Shown piece by piece: positions 1-8,345 of a stretch of DNA of 64,000 nucleotides. The stretch is taken from NCBI GenBank assembly GCA_000531095.1, contig HG799463.1:1040008-1104007 (forward strand), read 5' to 3'. This DNA comes from Gemmata massiliana (lineage in GTDB: Bacteria; Planctomycetota; Planctomycetia; Gemmatales; Gemmataceae). Under the pieces are notes generated by a model. The model worked only from the letters and a program-made list of their open reading frames with translations, was not told where the DNA came from and ran no database searches. The position numbers and the translations under genes were made by a program. Every line of letters starts with the position of its first letter. The first letter of the stretch is position 1.

Positions 1-972
1 AAGGAAGGGGGGACAAATCCAAGAACAGAAGATGTTGCGCCACTCGCGGTGGTTTTAAGCCCCTCTCCGTTTAGGGGAGGGGTTGGGGAGGGGTTGCAGA
101 CAAAACCTACCCGTCTCACTGTTCTCGTTCGCAATCTCGAACAGCTCGACGCCGTTCTCGCGTGGGCGCCGGGTGACGGGCTGCCGAAGCCGTCCGCGAT
201 CTACGCAGACTTTGAGGATCTGCGGCGCTACAAGGACGCGGTCGCGAAGGCGCGGGCCGCAGGCGTGCCGATCGGATTGGCCCCGGTGCGCGTGTGGAAG
301 CCCGGTGAGGACGGTTTTCAGGCGCTCGTCGCTCGCGCGGAACCCGACATCGTCCTCGTGCGGAACCTCGCGTCGATCAGTTACTTCCGGGAGCAATTGC
401 CGAACGCGCGGCTCATCGGTGACTTCAGCCTCAACGTGGCGAACGAACTCACCGCTGGTGTCTTGATGAGTGCGGGTTTCGAGCGCCTCGTACCGAGTTA
501 CGATCTCAACTGGGATCAGTTCGCGTCAATGGTTCGGCGCGCGCACGCGGACTGGTTCGAGCCGGTAGTTCACCAGCACATGCCCATGTTCCACAATGAA
601 TTCTGTATCTTCGCAGCTTTCCTAAGTAACGGCAAAGACCATACTAGCTGCGGGCGTCCTTGCGACCGACACAAAGTTGAGCTGAAAGATCGCGTTGGCG
701 CGGAATTCCCAGTCGTAGCGGACGCGGGATGTCGCAATACAGTGTTCAACAGCATTGCACAGAGCGCGGCCGAGTACGTCGGACGGATGCGTGAACTCGG
801 GTTACGCACATTTCGCATTGACCTGTTGCGAGAAACCGCAGATCAAGTTGAGCGACTCCTTACCCACTATGCACGCGTTGTCGCCGGATTGGATGACGGA
901 CGCACAACGTGGAGAGACTTAAGCACGCTCAATCAGCTTGGGGTGACACGCGGGACGCTTCAGGTCATCTGA
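1..972 (+). CDS. Peptidase U32 family protein, C-terminal part (runs off the left edge)
   Basis: The frame is open from base 1, so the gene begins upstream of the window; a Met codon at 49 lies inside an inserted repeat and is not a credible start. The visible part carries the U32 core, with a barrel strand pattern (IVLVRNLAS, LIGDFSLNVAN) followed by the cysteine signature FHNEFC, SCGRPC, DAGCRNTVFN. U32 proteins such as RlhA, TrhP and UbiU/V use four such cysteines to hold an Fe-S cluster and act in RNA or quinone hydroxylation; which of these applies here is unknown. The 3' portion from about base 583 is AT-richer and diverges from the displaced copy at 40088-40477 (about 28 differences in about 129 residues by eye). 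In it the usual M-E-H of the FHxEHC motif reads N-E-F. I infer a chimera: host 5' part plus an element-supplied 3' end. Confidence 0.8.
   Translation, partial: KEGGTNPRTEDVAPLAVVLSPSPFRGGVGEGLQTKPTRLTVLVRNLEQLDAVLAWAPGDGLPKPSAIYADFEDLRRYKDAVAKARAAGVPIGLAPVRVWKPGEDGFQALVARAEPDIVLVRNLASISYFREQLPNARLIGDFSLNVANELTAGVLMSAGFERLVPSYDLNWDQFASMVRRAHADWFEPVVHQHMPMFHNEFCIFAAFLSNGKDHTSCGRPCDRHKVELKDRVGAEFPVVADAGCRNTVFNSIAQSAAEYVGRMRELGLRTFRIDLLRETADQVERLLTHYARVVAGLDDGRTTWRDLSTLNQLGVTRGTLQVI
57..106. repeat. Palindromic GC-rich element inserted in frame in the U32 gene
   Basis: The stretch around 60-92 reads as CCCCTCTCC, a short loop, then GGGGAGGGG and further GGGG runs. It translates in frame as SPSPFRGGVGEG and interrupts an otherwise ordinary U32 sequence. 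It resembles the right half of the palindromic element at 60517-60690. It appears tolerated because the frame stays open. Exact borders cannot be set without the upstream sequence. Confidence 0.6.
583..595 (+). repeat. Left attachment core (attL)
   Basis: The 13-bp CCCATGTTCCACA is identical to 40088-40100. Upstream the U32 frame is GC-rich; directly downstream the sequence turns AT-richer (AATGAATTCTGTATC). The core encodes PMFH of the conserved FHxEHC motif, a typical choice of a conserved coding site by an integrase. Confidence 0.7.
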
Positions 973-1074
973 TCTTATTGCTCAACTGCGTAACCTCCTT
1001 TCCAGTAAGATAGTTACAAAGCATGCGACTGTTTCATGAGATTTCGCTACCTAGCTGACCCATACCAAATTAAA

Positions 1075-1114
1075 CTCCTAGTGATCGACCGTTCACAAGT
1101 CACTAGGAGCTTTT
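1075..1114 (+). promoter_or_regulatory. Hairpin over the recombinase start: terminator and/or RBS-masking stem
   Basis: CTCCTAGTGA (1075-1084) pairs perfectly with TCACTAGGAG (1100-1109) and is followed by CTTTT, the form of an intrinsic terminator for the U32 transcript. The AGGAG of the right arm is also the Shine-Dalgarno of the recombinase GTG at 1116. The stem would therefore hide the ribosome site on read-through transcripts. The left arm ACTCCTA is shared with the equivalent place after the displaced copy (40573-40580). Confidence 0.6.
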
Positions 1115-1115
1115 C

Positions 1116-2948
1116 GTGCCAACTGCATACTCTTATCTCAGATTTAGTAGCCCAGAGCAAGCCTCTGGTGATACTCTTCGTCGGCAGAGCGAAAAACGCG
1201 AAGAATGGCTTAAGGCGAATCCCAACGTAAATCTCGACAACTCTCTTTGCCTTACTGACGCAGGCAAATCCGGATGGAACCGCGATAATTTCGATACCTA
1301 TGCATTAGCAGAGTTTATCAAACTCATCGGCGGGCCAATCAAATCCGGCTCTTACTTGTTGGTTGAAAACCTCGATCGTCTCTCACGCGAAAAGATTACA
1401 GTAGCGGTAAGATTGTTTCTTGAAATCCTGGAGAAAGGAGTGACTATTGTTCAGTTGCTTCCTTCTGTGACAGTGTTTAGTGAGGACGAAATTTCTCGCG
1501 AACCGTTTCGTTTGATGCAAGCCATCCTCGAGCTGCAGCGAGGAAAAGCTGAATCAGACCTCAAGTCCGAGCGCATTGCGGGAGCATGGGAGAACAAGCG
1601 GAAGAACCTGAAAAATCAAATAGCAAGTCGAAGGTCGCCGGGGTGGATTCGTGCCGTCGGTGGTGAAGGAAAAAAGATGAAAGACACGGCACCAGGTGAG
1701 GTTCGCTTTGAGTTGATCGAAGACCGGGCAGTGATTGTTCGCCGTATCTTTACGGAATGCATTGAAGGTAGCGGCGTACAAAGTATTGCGAGGAAGCTGA
1801 ACGAAAACAAAATACCAACGATGGGCAGAGTGACGATTAAAGAACGCGGTTGGCTAGGAAAGGAAGTACACGGCGAAAATTATCGAATTCATCAGGTGAC
1901 GTGGAATGAAACCACTGTTTACCAAATCCTCACTTCACGGGCAACGTTTGGCGAATATCAGCCCGGGAGAGGGCGCAAGCGAAAGAATCGCGTGAAAGTT
2001 GGCGAAGTTCGTTCCAATTATTACCCTTCCGCGATAACTCGCGAAACGTTCTTTGCAGCCCAAGCAGCACTTGCAAGTCGAGGCGGGAAGGGGCGAAGTG
2101 GAAAGGGAGCGGGGCGGCGCGGGAATCATGTTAATTTGTTTGCCGGCCTCCTGATTGACGCACTAGATGGCGGTTCTCTTACATATAAACACTCTGATAC
2201 ACGCTCACCCATTCTTGTTCCCGTGAACGCTAAAAAAGGGAAGCAAACTGCATGGACATCCTATCCAGCAGCACCGCTTGAACGCGCCTTGCGATCCGTA
2301 CTGGTCGAAGTGAGAACCGAAGAAATAGGTGAAGACGTTTCACCATCGCTTCGGATCGATGCGCTCAGGGGGCGAAAAAATGAGTTAGAGAAGCTAATCG
2401 CTTATTGGCAAGGTAAAATGGGTAATCTTGCTATCGCGGATAGCGTGGAAACAAAGCTGGCTGAGTTCAGTACTGAACTGCGGGCAGTATCTGCTGAAAT
2501 GGAAAGTGTTGAGCGCGAAGCCGCCAACCCGGCTACAGAAGCTTGGGCGGCCGTCCGCACCCTCGCAGGAACCAATCCAACCGACGACACCGACGAGCTC
2601 CGCACTCGTCTTCGAGCCGCTATCCGACGAACTGTTTCTGCAGTGTACTGCTTTTTTAACGGGGTTGGACGCTATCGCTTGGCACTGGTCCAAGTCTATT
2701 TCCGCAGTGGCGGTTCACGCGGTTGCTTTATCATTTATTCCCCTGGCCGGTCAAACCACCGTGTGAAACGACCTGGTCGAGTTTGGTTCAGCTCTAACCG
2801 TGATGGAATAGGCTACGATGGGGAGTCGGCCCCCAATTACGACCTTCGCGACGGTGTTGATAAGGTATTTGTTCCTGAATGGCTTGCGGAATACCCTCGG
2901 GAAAAGATCGAAGAATTCCTAGCGATGGGTATTGACGTGAATGATTAA
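1116..2948 (+). CDS. Large serine recombinase (integrase) of the element
   Basis: The 610-residue protein has a resolvase/invertase N-terminal domain (YSYLRFSS with nucleophile Ser11 or Ser12, GDTLRRQ, VENLDRLSR). A 'Recombinase' domain follows at about residues 165-330 (GWIRAVGG, IVRRIFTECIEGSGVQSIARKLN, VYQILTSRATFGEY). A coiled-coil-like stretch (about 415-475) and a C-terminal domain come next. This is the architecture of phage integrases of the phiC31/Bxb1 type. The usual zinc-ribbon cysteines after the recombinase domain are missing (LLIDALDGGSL). The GTG start follows AGGAG with 6 nt spacing. Its position 520 bp from the left core fits the role of catalysing entry of the surrounding element. 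Confidence 0.9.
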   Translation: MPTAYSYLRFSSPEQASGDTLRRQSEKREEWLKANPNVNLDNSLCLTDAGKSGWNRDNFDTYALAEFIKLIGGPIKSGSYLLVENLDRLSREKITVAVRLFLEILEKGVTIVQLLPSVTVFSEDEISREPFRLMQAILELQRGKAESDLKSERIAGAWENKRKNLKNQIASRRSPGWIRAVGGEGKKMKDTAPGEVRFELIEDRAVIVRRIFTECIEGSGVQSIARKLNENKIPTMGRVTIKERGWLGKEVHGENYRIHQVTWNETTVYQILTSRATFGEYQPGRGRKRKNRVKVGEVRSNYYPSAITRETFFAAQAALASRGGKGRSGKGAGRRGNHVNLFAGLLIDALDGGSLTYKHSDTRSPILVPVNAKKGKQTAWTSYPAAPLERALRSVLVEVRTEEIGEDVSPSLRIDALRGRKNELEKLIAYWQGKMGNLAIADSVETKLAEFSTELRAVSAEMESVEREAANPATEAWAAVRTLAGTNPTDDTDELRTRLRAAIRRTVSAVYCFFNGVGRYRLALVQVYFRSGGSRGCFIIYSPGRSNHRVKRPGRVWFSSNRDGIGYDGESAPNYDLRDGVDKVFVPEWLAEYPREKIEEFLAMGIDVND

Positions 2949-3100
2949 ATAAATTCGATTGGCGCGTATGGTCGAAGGCAGTGGCTTCGATTCTTCGCCT
3001 CGCCTCTTCCTTCGGAGTGCGGGGCGGCTTCATTTCTGCTGGTCTCGACTAAGCTAAAAACAAATCCGAGTATTTATATTTGACTCTAGACTCAGTGGTC

Positions 3101-3138
3101 AGATCATCTCTAGGATACGCCCGGCGAGAAGATGATCT
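3101..3138 (+). promoter_or_regulatory. Inverted repeat before the HTH gene's RBS
   Basis: AGATCATCT (3101-3109) and AGATGATCT (3130-3138) form a perfect 9-bp stem directly upstream of the ribosome site CGGAGGA (3141-3147) of the gene at 3155. It could be an operator for that HTH protein or an mRNA hairpin. The rest of 2949-3154 shows only AT-rich sequence (TATTTATATTTGACT) that may hold a promoter. Confidence 0.4.
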
Positions 3139-3154
3139 CCCGGAGGATTGATTC

Positions 3155-3592
3155 ATGAGTATCGCGAATTTAACGACGAACGAACTGCTCGAGGTCAGCG
3201 GACTCCATCGCAACGTGCTGGAGAAGTGGATCCGAGAGCGGATGCTCACCCCGATGAACGGGGCCGCGGGGTCCGGGCGCTACCGGGCGTGGTCCCCGAT
3301 CCAGGTGACCGCCGTTACGTATGCCGCGGCCGTAGGGCGAGGTGATCCGGTGGCACGAACCGAGGGGTACGCCGCGCTCGTGGCCCGGTTCGTCGCCGGC
3401 CACAGTGTCGAGGAGCTCGAAGTCGCGTTCGCCGAGGGGCGCCGAGTAGTCGTACTCGTCGGGGAACCGCGCCTGATCGCACCTCCGCCCGGCGTGCGGC
3501 TGCCTCCGCATCTCGACCTCGCGCGAACATACCGGCGCGTGCTTCAGCGCCTCGGAGCGTTGGCTCCAGTCGTCGAAGACGCGGGCAATTAA
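3155..3592 (+). CDS. Small HTH protein, MerR/excisionase-like
   Basis: The 145-residue protein has a winged-HTH-like N-terminus (TTNELLEVSGLHRNVLEKWI, then GSGRYRAWSP and the helix IQVTAVTYAAAVGRG), as in MerR/Xis-type DNA-binding domains. The rest is not recognisable. It follows the integrase and precedes the primase on the same strand, a common place for an excisionase or element repressor. The ATG has a strong CGGAGGA site 8 nt upstream. The role as recombination directionality factor or regulator is inference. Confidence 0.6.
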   Translation: MSIANLTTNELLEVSGLHRNVLEKWIRERMLTPMNGAAGSGRYRAWSPIQVTAVTYAAAVGRGDPVARTEGYAALVARFVAGHSVEELEVAFAEGRRVVVLVGEPRLIAPPPGVRLPPHLDLARTYRRVLQRLGALAPVVEDAGN

Positions 3593-3684
3593 CCGCCACC
3601 TAATCGTCCAACCCAGATCTCGCCCTCAGCTCGTCCCGAATCAGATTTCCAAACACTACCGATCTTCCGATATGGAGTAGCTTC

Positions 3685-5883
3685 ATGCCATCTCCCGTGT
3701 ACCTTCGTGCGCTCGAATTCACAATTTCCTCCATCGACTTGACGAATTTGCGCGAGTCCGGGTTAACGGACGAAACCATTCGCACGAACCGGTTGCGGAC
3801 CGAGTACGACGCGAACGAGTTAGCTCGGATCTTGAACCAGTCGCCTTCCAAGCCGTGCTGCCTTGGCGGACTCGTGATCCCCTACCGCGACTTGGATGGG
3901 TGTCTCAACGGGCTCGCTCGGGTGCGCCCGCATTCTGCCCGCATGAGTAACGGGCAACCGGTGAAATATGAGCAACCGAAGAACGCCCCGCTCCGTGCGT
4001 ACTTCCCGATCGCAAGTCTAAACCCGCTCCGGGACGGATCGAGCCCGGTCTACCTCACAGAAGGGGAGAAGAAAGCGCTGGCCCTGTCGCAGTTGGAACT
4101 CGCTGCCGTTGGGCTCGGGGGCATCTGGTGCGGGTGCCGCAAGGGGACCAGGGAGTTGATCGATGATCTCGGCGCGGTACCGTGGAGCGGGCGCCCGGTC
4201 TACATCGTGTTCGACTACGACGCCAAACCGAACACACGCTGGAACGTGTTTGCCGCCACGCAACGACTCGCCTGCGCGCTCCAGAGTGCCGGTGCGGGTG
4301 AAGTGTATCGTGTCGAACTTCCCCCGGGACCAGACGGCACGAAGCAGGGCGCCGACGATTTTCTCGTGACCCACGGTCCAGACGCTTTTCGAGAACTGGT
4401 CGCGCGCTCAACGCCGGTGTCGGCCGCGGCCGTTGCGCCACCTGTAACGCACGCCGAGGGCCGAACCGAGGCCGCGAATGCGATTCGCCTCGCCCACCAG
4501 CGCGGCGAGGCGCTGCGCTACACCGTGGAATGGAACGAGTGGTTGGTGTGGGACGAGTGCCGGTGGAAGCGGGATACGGGGAGTGTCAAGGTGCAGGATC
4601 AAGCAGCTATGGTCGCTCGGGGGCTTTGGGAGGAGGTACGCGGTATCACCGAAGACGGGCTCCGGAAGCAAGCGATCGCGTTCGTCACTGCCAGCAATTC
4701 CGCGAAGGGGGTCGCCAACATGATCAAGCTTGCGCAGGGTACGCTCGCGGTCCGGGCCGAGGAACTCGACGCGGATCCGTGGCTATTGAACTGCGCGAAC
4801 GGAACGCTAGACCTGCGCACGGGAGAACTGCGTCCCGCGGACCCGGCCGATCATCTCACCAAGTTGTGCCCGGTCCCATACGAGCCGGACGCGTCGTGCC
4901 CGGTCTGGGAAGCGTTCCTCGGCAGCGTGTTCGCGGGTGACGAGGAGCTGATCGGGTACCTCCAGCGGTTACTCGGCTACGGGGTGACCGGGAACGTGCG
5001 CGAACAGGTGCTCCCGGTACTCTGGGGGAAGGGGAGCAACGGGAAATCGACCCTGGTGAACGCGGTATTGGGCGCGCTCGGGGACGATTACGGCGGCACA
5101 CCTCCCCGGTCCCTGTTCGTCGCGTCCCGGTCCGGCGAGCGCCACCCGACCGAACTCATGACACTCCAGGGCCGGCGCTTGATGATCGCGCAGGAAACGG
5201 ACGCGGACTGCCGGCTGAACGAGGCCCTGATTAAGCACCTGACCGGGGGCGATAAGGTGACGGGCCGGGGCATGTACGAGAACTTCAGCTCGTTCACCCC
5301 TACCCACAAGTTGATGCTTTGTACGAACCACAAGCCCCTCGTGCGCGGGACCGACCACGCCGTGTGGCGCCGCCTCAAGTTGATCGAGTTCCGCGTGCGC
5401 TTCGAGGGGCAGGCGATCGACACCTCACTGCCCGATAAACTCAGAGCTGAGGCGCCCGGGATTCTCGCGTGGATGGTGCGCGGGTGTCTGGAATGGCAGC
5501 GGGACGGGTTACGCGAACCCGAATCGGTCCGGAATGCGACCCGGACGTATGCGACCGAACAGGACGAAGTGGGACGGTTCATCACGGAGCGCTGTGAGAT
5601 CGGGGACACGTTCTCCGACACCGCCTCGGAACTGTTTAAGGCGTTTAAAGAAGCCCTCCCCGACAGTGACCTCTCGCAGACGGCGTTCGGCCGGGAACTA
5701 TCGGAACGCGGTTACGAGAGCGGTCACGTGACGAGCGGCCCGTTTAAGGGGCGGAAGACGTGGAAAGGACTGCGCCGCACCGGGATGATTCGGTCCGAGG
5801 AGGGAGTGGGGGAAGGAATCGGTACTATCCCCGCTCCCGTAGCCGCGGCACTCCGGCGGAACCTAAACGACCCCGGCGGTTAA
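3685..5883 (+). CDS. P4-type phage/plasmid primase-helicase
   Basis: The 732-residue protein combines a TOPRIM/DUF3854-like N-terminus with a C-terminal D5/P4-family SF3 helicase. The N-terminus shows VIPYRDLDG, VYLTEGEKKALAL and VYIVFDYDAKPN at about residues 65-190. The helicase has a LLNCANGTLDLRTG linker, Walker A GKGSNGKSTLV near 452-462, Walker B-like LMIAQETD near 500, and the sensor region HKLMLCTNHKP. Such proteins start replication of mobile elements. The gene supports an episomal or self-replicating stage of the element. Its 3' end is repeated as a decayed copy at 6499-6690. Confidence 0.88.
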   Translation: MPSPVYLRALEFTISSIDLTNLRESGLTDETIRTNRLRTEYDANELARILNQSPSKPCCLGGLVIPYRDLDGCLNGLARVRPHSARMSNGQPVKYEQPKNAPLRAYFPIASLNPLRDGSSPVYLTEGEKKALALSQLELAAVGLGGIWCGCRKGTRELIDDLGAVPWSGRPVYIVFDYDAKPNTRWNVFAATQRLACALQSAGAGEVYRVELPPGPDGTKQGADDFLVTHGPDAFRELVARSTPVSAAAVAPPVTHAEGRTEAANAIRLAHQRGEALRYTVEWNEWLVWDECRWKRDTGSVKVQDQAAMVARGLWEEVRGITEDGLRKQAIAFVTASNSAKGVANMIKLAQGTLAVRAEELDADPWLLNCANGTLDLRTGELRPADPADHLTKLCPVPYEPDASCPVWEAFLGSVFAGDEELIGYLQRLLGYGVTGNVREQVLPVLWGKGSNGKSTLVNAVLGALGDDYGGTPPRSLFVASRSGERHPTELMTLQGRRLMIAQETDADCRLNEALIKHLTGGDKVTGRGMYENFSSFTPTHKLMLCTNHKPLVRGTDHAVWRRLKLIEFRVRFEGQAIDTSLPDKLRAEAPGILAWMVRGCLEWQRDGLREPESVRNATRTYATEQDEVGRFITERCEIGDTFSDTASELFKAFKEALPDSDLSQTAFGRELSERGYESGHVTSGPFKGRKTWKGLRRTGMIRSEEGVGEGIGTIPAPVAAALRRNLNDPGG

Positions 5884-6498
5884 GGGTTAATAGAGTTAAC
5901 CCGAAAAGGGAACTTCTCCCTAGGCGCGCGCTAGTACGGACTTTGGTTATTGGACTATTAACCGTTAACCGTTAACCCGGGGTATACGTCTCGGGGTTAG
6001 CGGGGGCCGCGAGTCTCGCTCGGTTCGATCCGCGCTTCGTAACGCCGCTCTTGTCCGTAAGGGATTCATTCGGAACGGGTAGCGTTATGCCGGTATTCAC
6101 CCGCCGCCCGGAGATGCTCTCAATATTCCCTCCGACACGCACTTTCACAACACGTAAACGAACTGGGTACGGCGGAGTCGAAGAGGAGCCCGGAATGACG
6201 GCGGCCGGTCATTAGTTTTGCGCCTCTCGGACGCAATTCAGGCGACATGAGCGGTCGAAATGATCAGCCGTTCTTCGACTGAGGAAGTCGTCGAATGCGG
6301 ACGCGGAAACGCCGATTTCACCACCGGCGCTGTTTGGGGAAAGTCGGGACGAACGCATCTCGTAGCGAGCCGGTCGATTCTTACCTTCCCCCAGGAACGC
6401 GTGATGCGTAGAGGCCGAGGAACGCGCGGGTGAGAGAAGCGCCATCCGTCACCCCGATCGTGTGCCCTCGGTGGCTCGGGCGTGACGAGGAGGGCGAC
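5884..6498. other. Intergenic stretch with GTTAACC repeats and dispersed repeats
   Basis: No gene is visible. At 5957-5980 the heptamer GTTAACC occurs in tandem (ATTAACCGTTAACCGTTAAC), and related GTTAACCC words occur just after the primase stop. These could be iterons or a primase-associated origin. At 6122-6175 and 6381-6446 there are dispersed repeats shared with 9711-9760 and 9971-10034 (CACAACACGTAAACGAACTG; CCTTCCCCCAGGAACGCG). Confidence 0.4.
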
Positions 6499-6690
6499 CG
6501 CGTGACGTGAGGCCTGTGCAGGGGGCGGAAGTCGTGGAAAGGGCATCGCCGGACCGGACTGATTCGGTTCGGTGAGGGTAAGGAACCGGTATTACGCCTG
6601 CCTCCGTCGCCGAGGCAGTGAAGCGGCGCCTAAAGGAATCCGGCGGTAAGGGAGTTAACCCCAAAAAGGGAACTTCCCCGAGGCACGTTC
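6499..6690 (+). pseudogene. Decayed second copy of the primase 3' end
   Basis: This stretch lines up with 5728-5936: GTGACG, GGGGCGGAAG, CGTGGAAAGG, TGATTCGGT, GGCGGTAAGG, GAGTTAACCC and AAGGGAACTTC appear in the same order and spacing. The frame is broken by substitutions and indels. It marks either a tandem duplication or the scar of a related element that lost its body. Confidence 0.6.
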
Positions 6691-6700
6691 TACAACGCAG

Positions 6701-8101
6701 TCACAGCACCTTCCAAACTTCCTCCGCCACCCGGATACCGGACCGGACCGCCCCGTCCATGTACCCGCACCACACCTCGGACGTCTCCGTCCCCGCCCAG
6801 TGGATCTTCCCGACAGGCACCCGCAACGCCGCACCGGACGCGGTCAATACGCCCTTCGGCAGCGGGGAGACGCACCCGGTCGTCCATTTCTCCCCCGCCC
6901 AGTCCTGCTCGACGAACTCGATCGGCTCGCTCGCTCCCTTCCCGAACAAGGCGACCAGATCGTCCAACACCGCCTTCTTCCGTGCCGCCGCACCCTTCGG
7001 GGCCTTCTTCGGGTCGATGAACACCACGATGACACCCTTCGACCCGTCCGGCGGGGAGTTGTCGAACGTCACCCCGGCCGGACCGCGGTCGCTCACCGCC
7101 AGTCCGCTCAGCCCGGAATCACGCCAGAACGGCTTGGCGTACACCACGTTCACCTTGAACCCCGGCTCGCCGACCCAATTCTTCGCCAATCCGGCCCGCT
7201 GCTCCGGCATGGCGGGGGTGAACGCGATCCGGGCCGTGTCGGCCGGCATCATCGCCACCACCACCCGCTTCGCCTTGACTCGGACCAGTTTCGACTCGAC
7301 CACCACCGCGTCGCCGTGGTCGATCTTCGAGACCGGGGAGGCCAGCACCAGGTCGTCGCCCAGATCGGCCGCGAGCTTCTTCGACAGCGACTGCGGACCG
7401 CCCTTGAACCGCAGCTCCTGTGCCCCGACGTTCAGGGCGCGCAGGCCGCCGGCCGAGTGGACGTAGAAGAGGAACCACAGCAGCGACGTTTTCTCCGCGG
7501 ACCCGAGGGCCGTTTCTACCTCCAGTCCGAACTCGTCCCGCGTCTCGGCGCTGCTGGTGTTCGCCTTCAGCCAGTCGGCGACCGTGACCGCGTCCCACTC
7601 CTTCGCCCTCTTCGCCGCCCACGGGTCGGCCAGCGGCACCTCACGGGCCATCGCGTCGAGCTTGTCCTTCACCTTCCGCAAGTCCCGGCTGGCGTGGTCC
7701 CCGGCCGGGACGGTGAGGCGGGAGCCACCGAAATGAACGACCGTCTTGCCCTTCTCGTGCGTCCGGAACGTCTCGACGCCCAGTTCCTTCGCCAGTCCGA
7801 GGACGGCCGTTTGCGTCGGCCCGGCCCACTGCCCGCCGCCCTCGACCACGTGCCCGCCGCCAATGGCGTGGTCCAGCGTTCGGCCGCCGACCCGGTCCCG
7901 CGCCTCGATCACGCACACCTTCACCTTGCGGCGGCGGAGTTCACGAGCGGCGGTAAGCCCGGACAGCCCCGCTCCGATAACGGCGACGTCCACCTCGCGG
8001 GTCGGCGGGTCGGCGGCAACGGCGGTTCCCGTCGCCACGGCCGCTGCGGCAATCAGGAACTCTCGGCGGGGTAAACTGTGACCGTCAGTTCCTTCGGGCA
8101 T
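6701..8101 (-). CDS. Flavin-containing monoamine oxidase family protein, Tat-exported
   Basis: The 466-residue protein begins with a twin-arginine signal (LPRREFLIAAAAVATG). An FAD-binding Rossmann motif follows (VAVIGAGLSGLTAARELRRR, then EARDRVGGRT). It ends with the family's C-terminal FAD site (WAGTETSEVWCGYMDGAVRSG). Members oxidise amines using O2 and release H2O2 and ammonia; the substrate cannot be told. The ATG has a GAGGGGGA ribosome site. It stands alone inside the element with typical host-like GC and looks like acquired cargo. Confidence 0.87.
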   Translation of the reverse strand: MPEGTDGHSLPRREFLIAAAAVATGTAVAADPPTREVDVAVIGAGLSGLTAARELRRRKVKVCVIEARDRVGGRTLDHAIGGGHVVEGGGQWAGPTQTAVLGLAKELGVETFRTHEKGKTVVHFGGSRLTVPAGDHASRDLRKVKDKLDAMAREVPLADPWAAKRAKEWDAVTVADWLKANTSSAETRDEFGLEVETALGSAEKTSLLWFLFYVHSAGGLRALNVGAQELRFKGGPQSLSKKLAADLGDDLVLASPVSKIDHGDAVVVESKLVRVKAKRVVVAMMPADTARIAFTPAMPEQRAGLAKNWVGEPGFKVNVVYAKPFWRDSGLSGLAVSDRGPAGVTFDNSPPDGSKGVIVVFIDPKKAPKGAAARKKAVLDDLVALFGKGASEPIEFVEQDWAGEKWTTGCVSPLPKGVLTASGAALRVPVGKIHWAGTETSEVWCGYMDGAVRSGIRVAEEVWKVL

Positions 8102-8345
8102 GGCATCCCCCTCTCATCGTGGACCGAAACGTTCGGACCAGCTTACCCGGTCCCAGGACGGAATGTAGCAGGGCGCCACCCTTCGGCGGCGCAAGTCTCA
8201 CCCCGGACCGCGTTCGAGGGCGACGGGAGAGGCAGGCAGCCAGTCGGAGCACGATGTTCCAGACGGCACGGTCCTGAGTCTCCGCCACGATCCAACTGCT
8301 AACACCCCCTGGTTGTGCCGGGCTTCAACGGGGGCCACTCTATCG

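Noticed and set aside
5957-5980. GTTAACC repeats taken as a proven replication origin.
   Set aside because: Only three tandem words, also explained by the local repeat family; kept as a possible iteron only.
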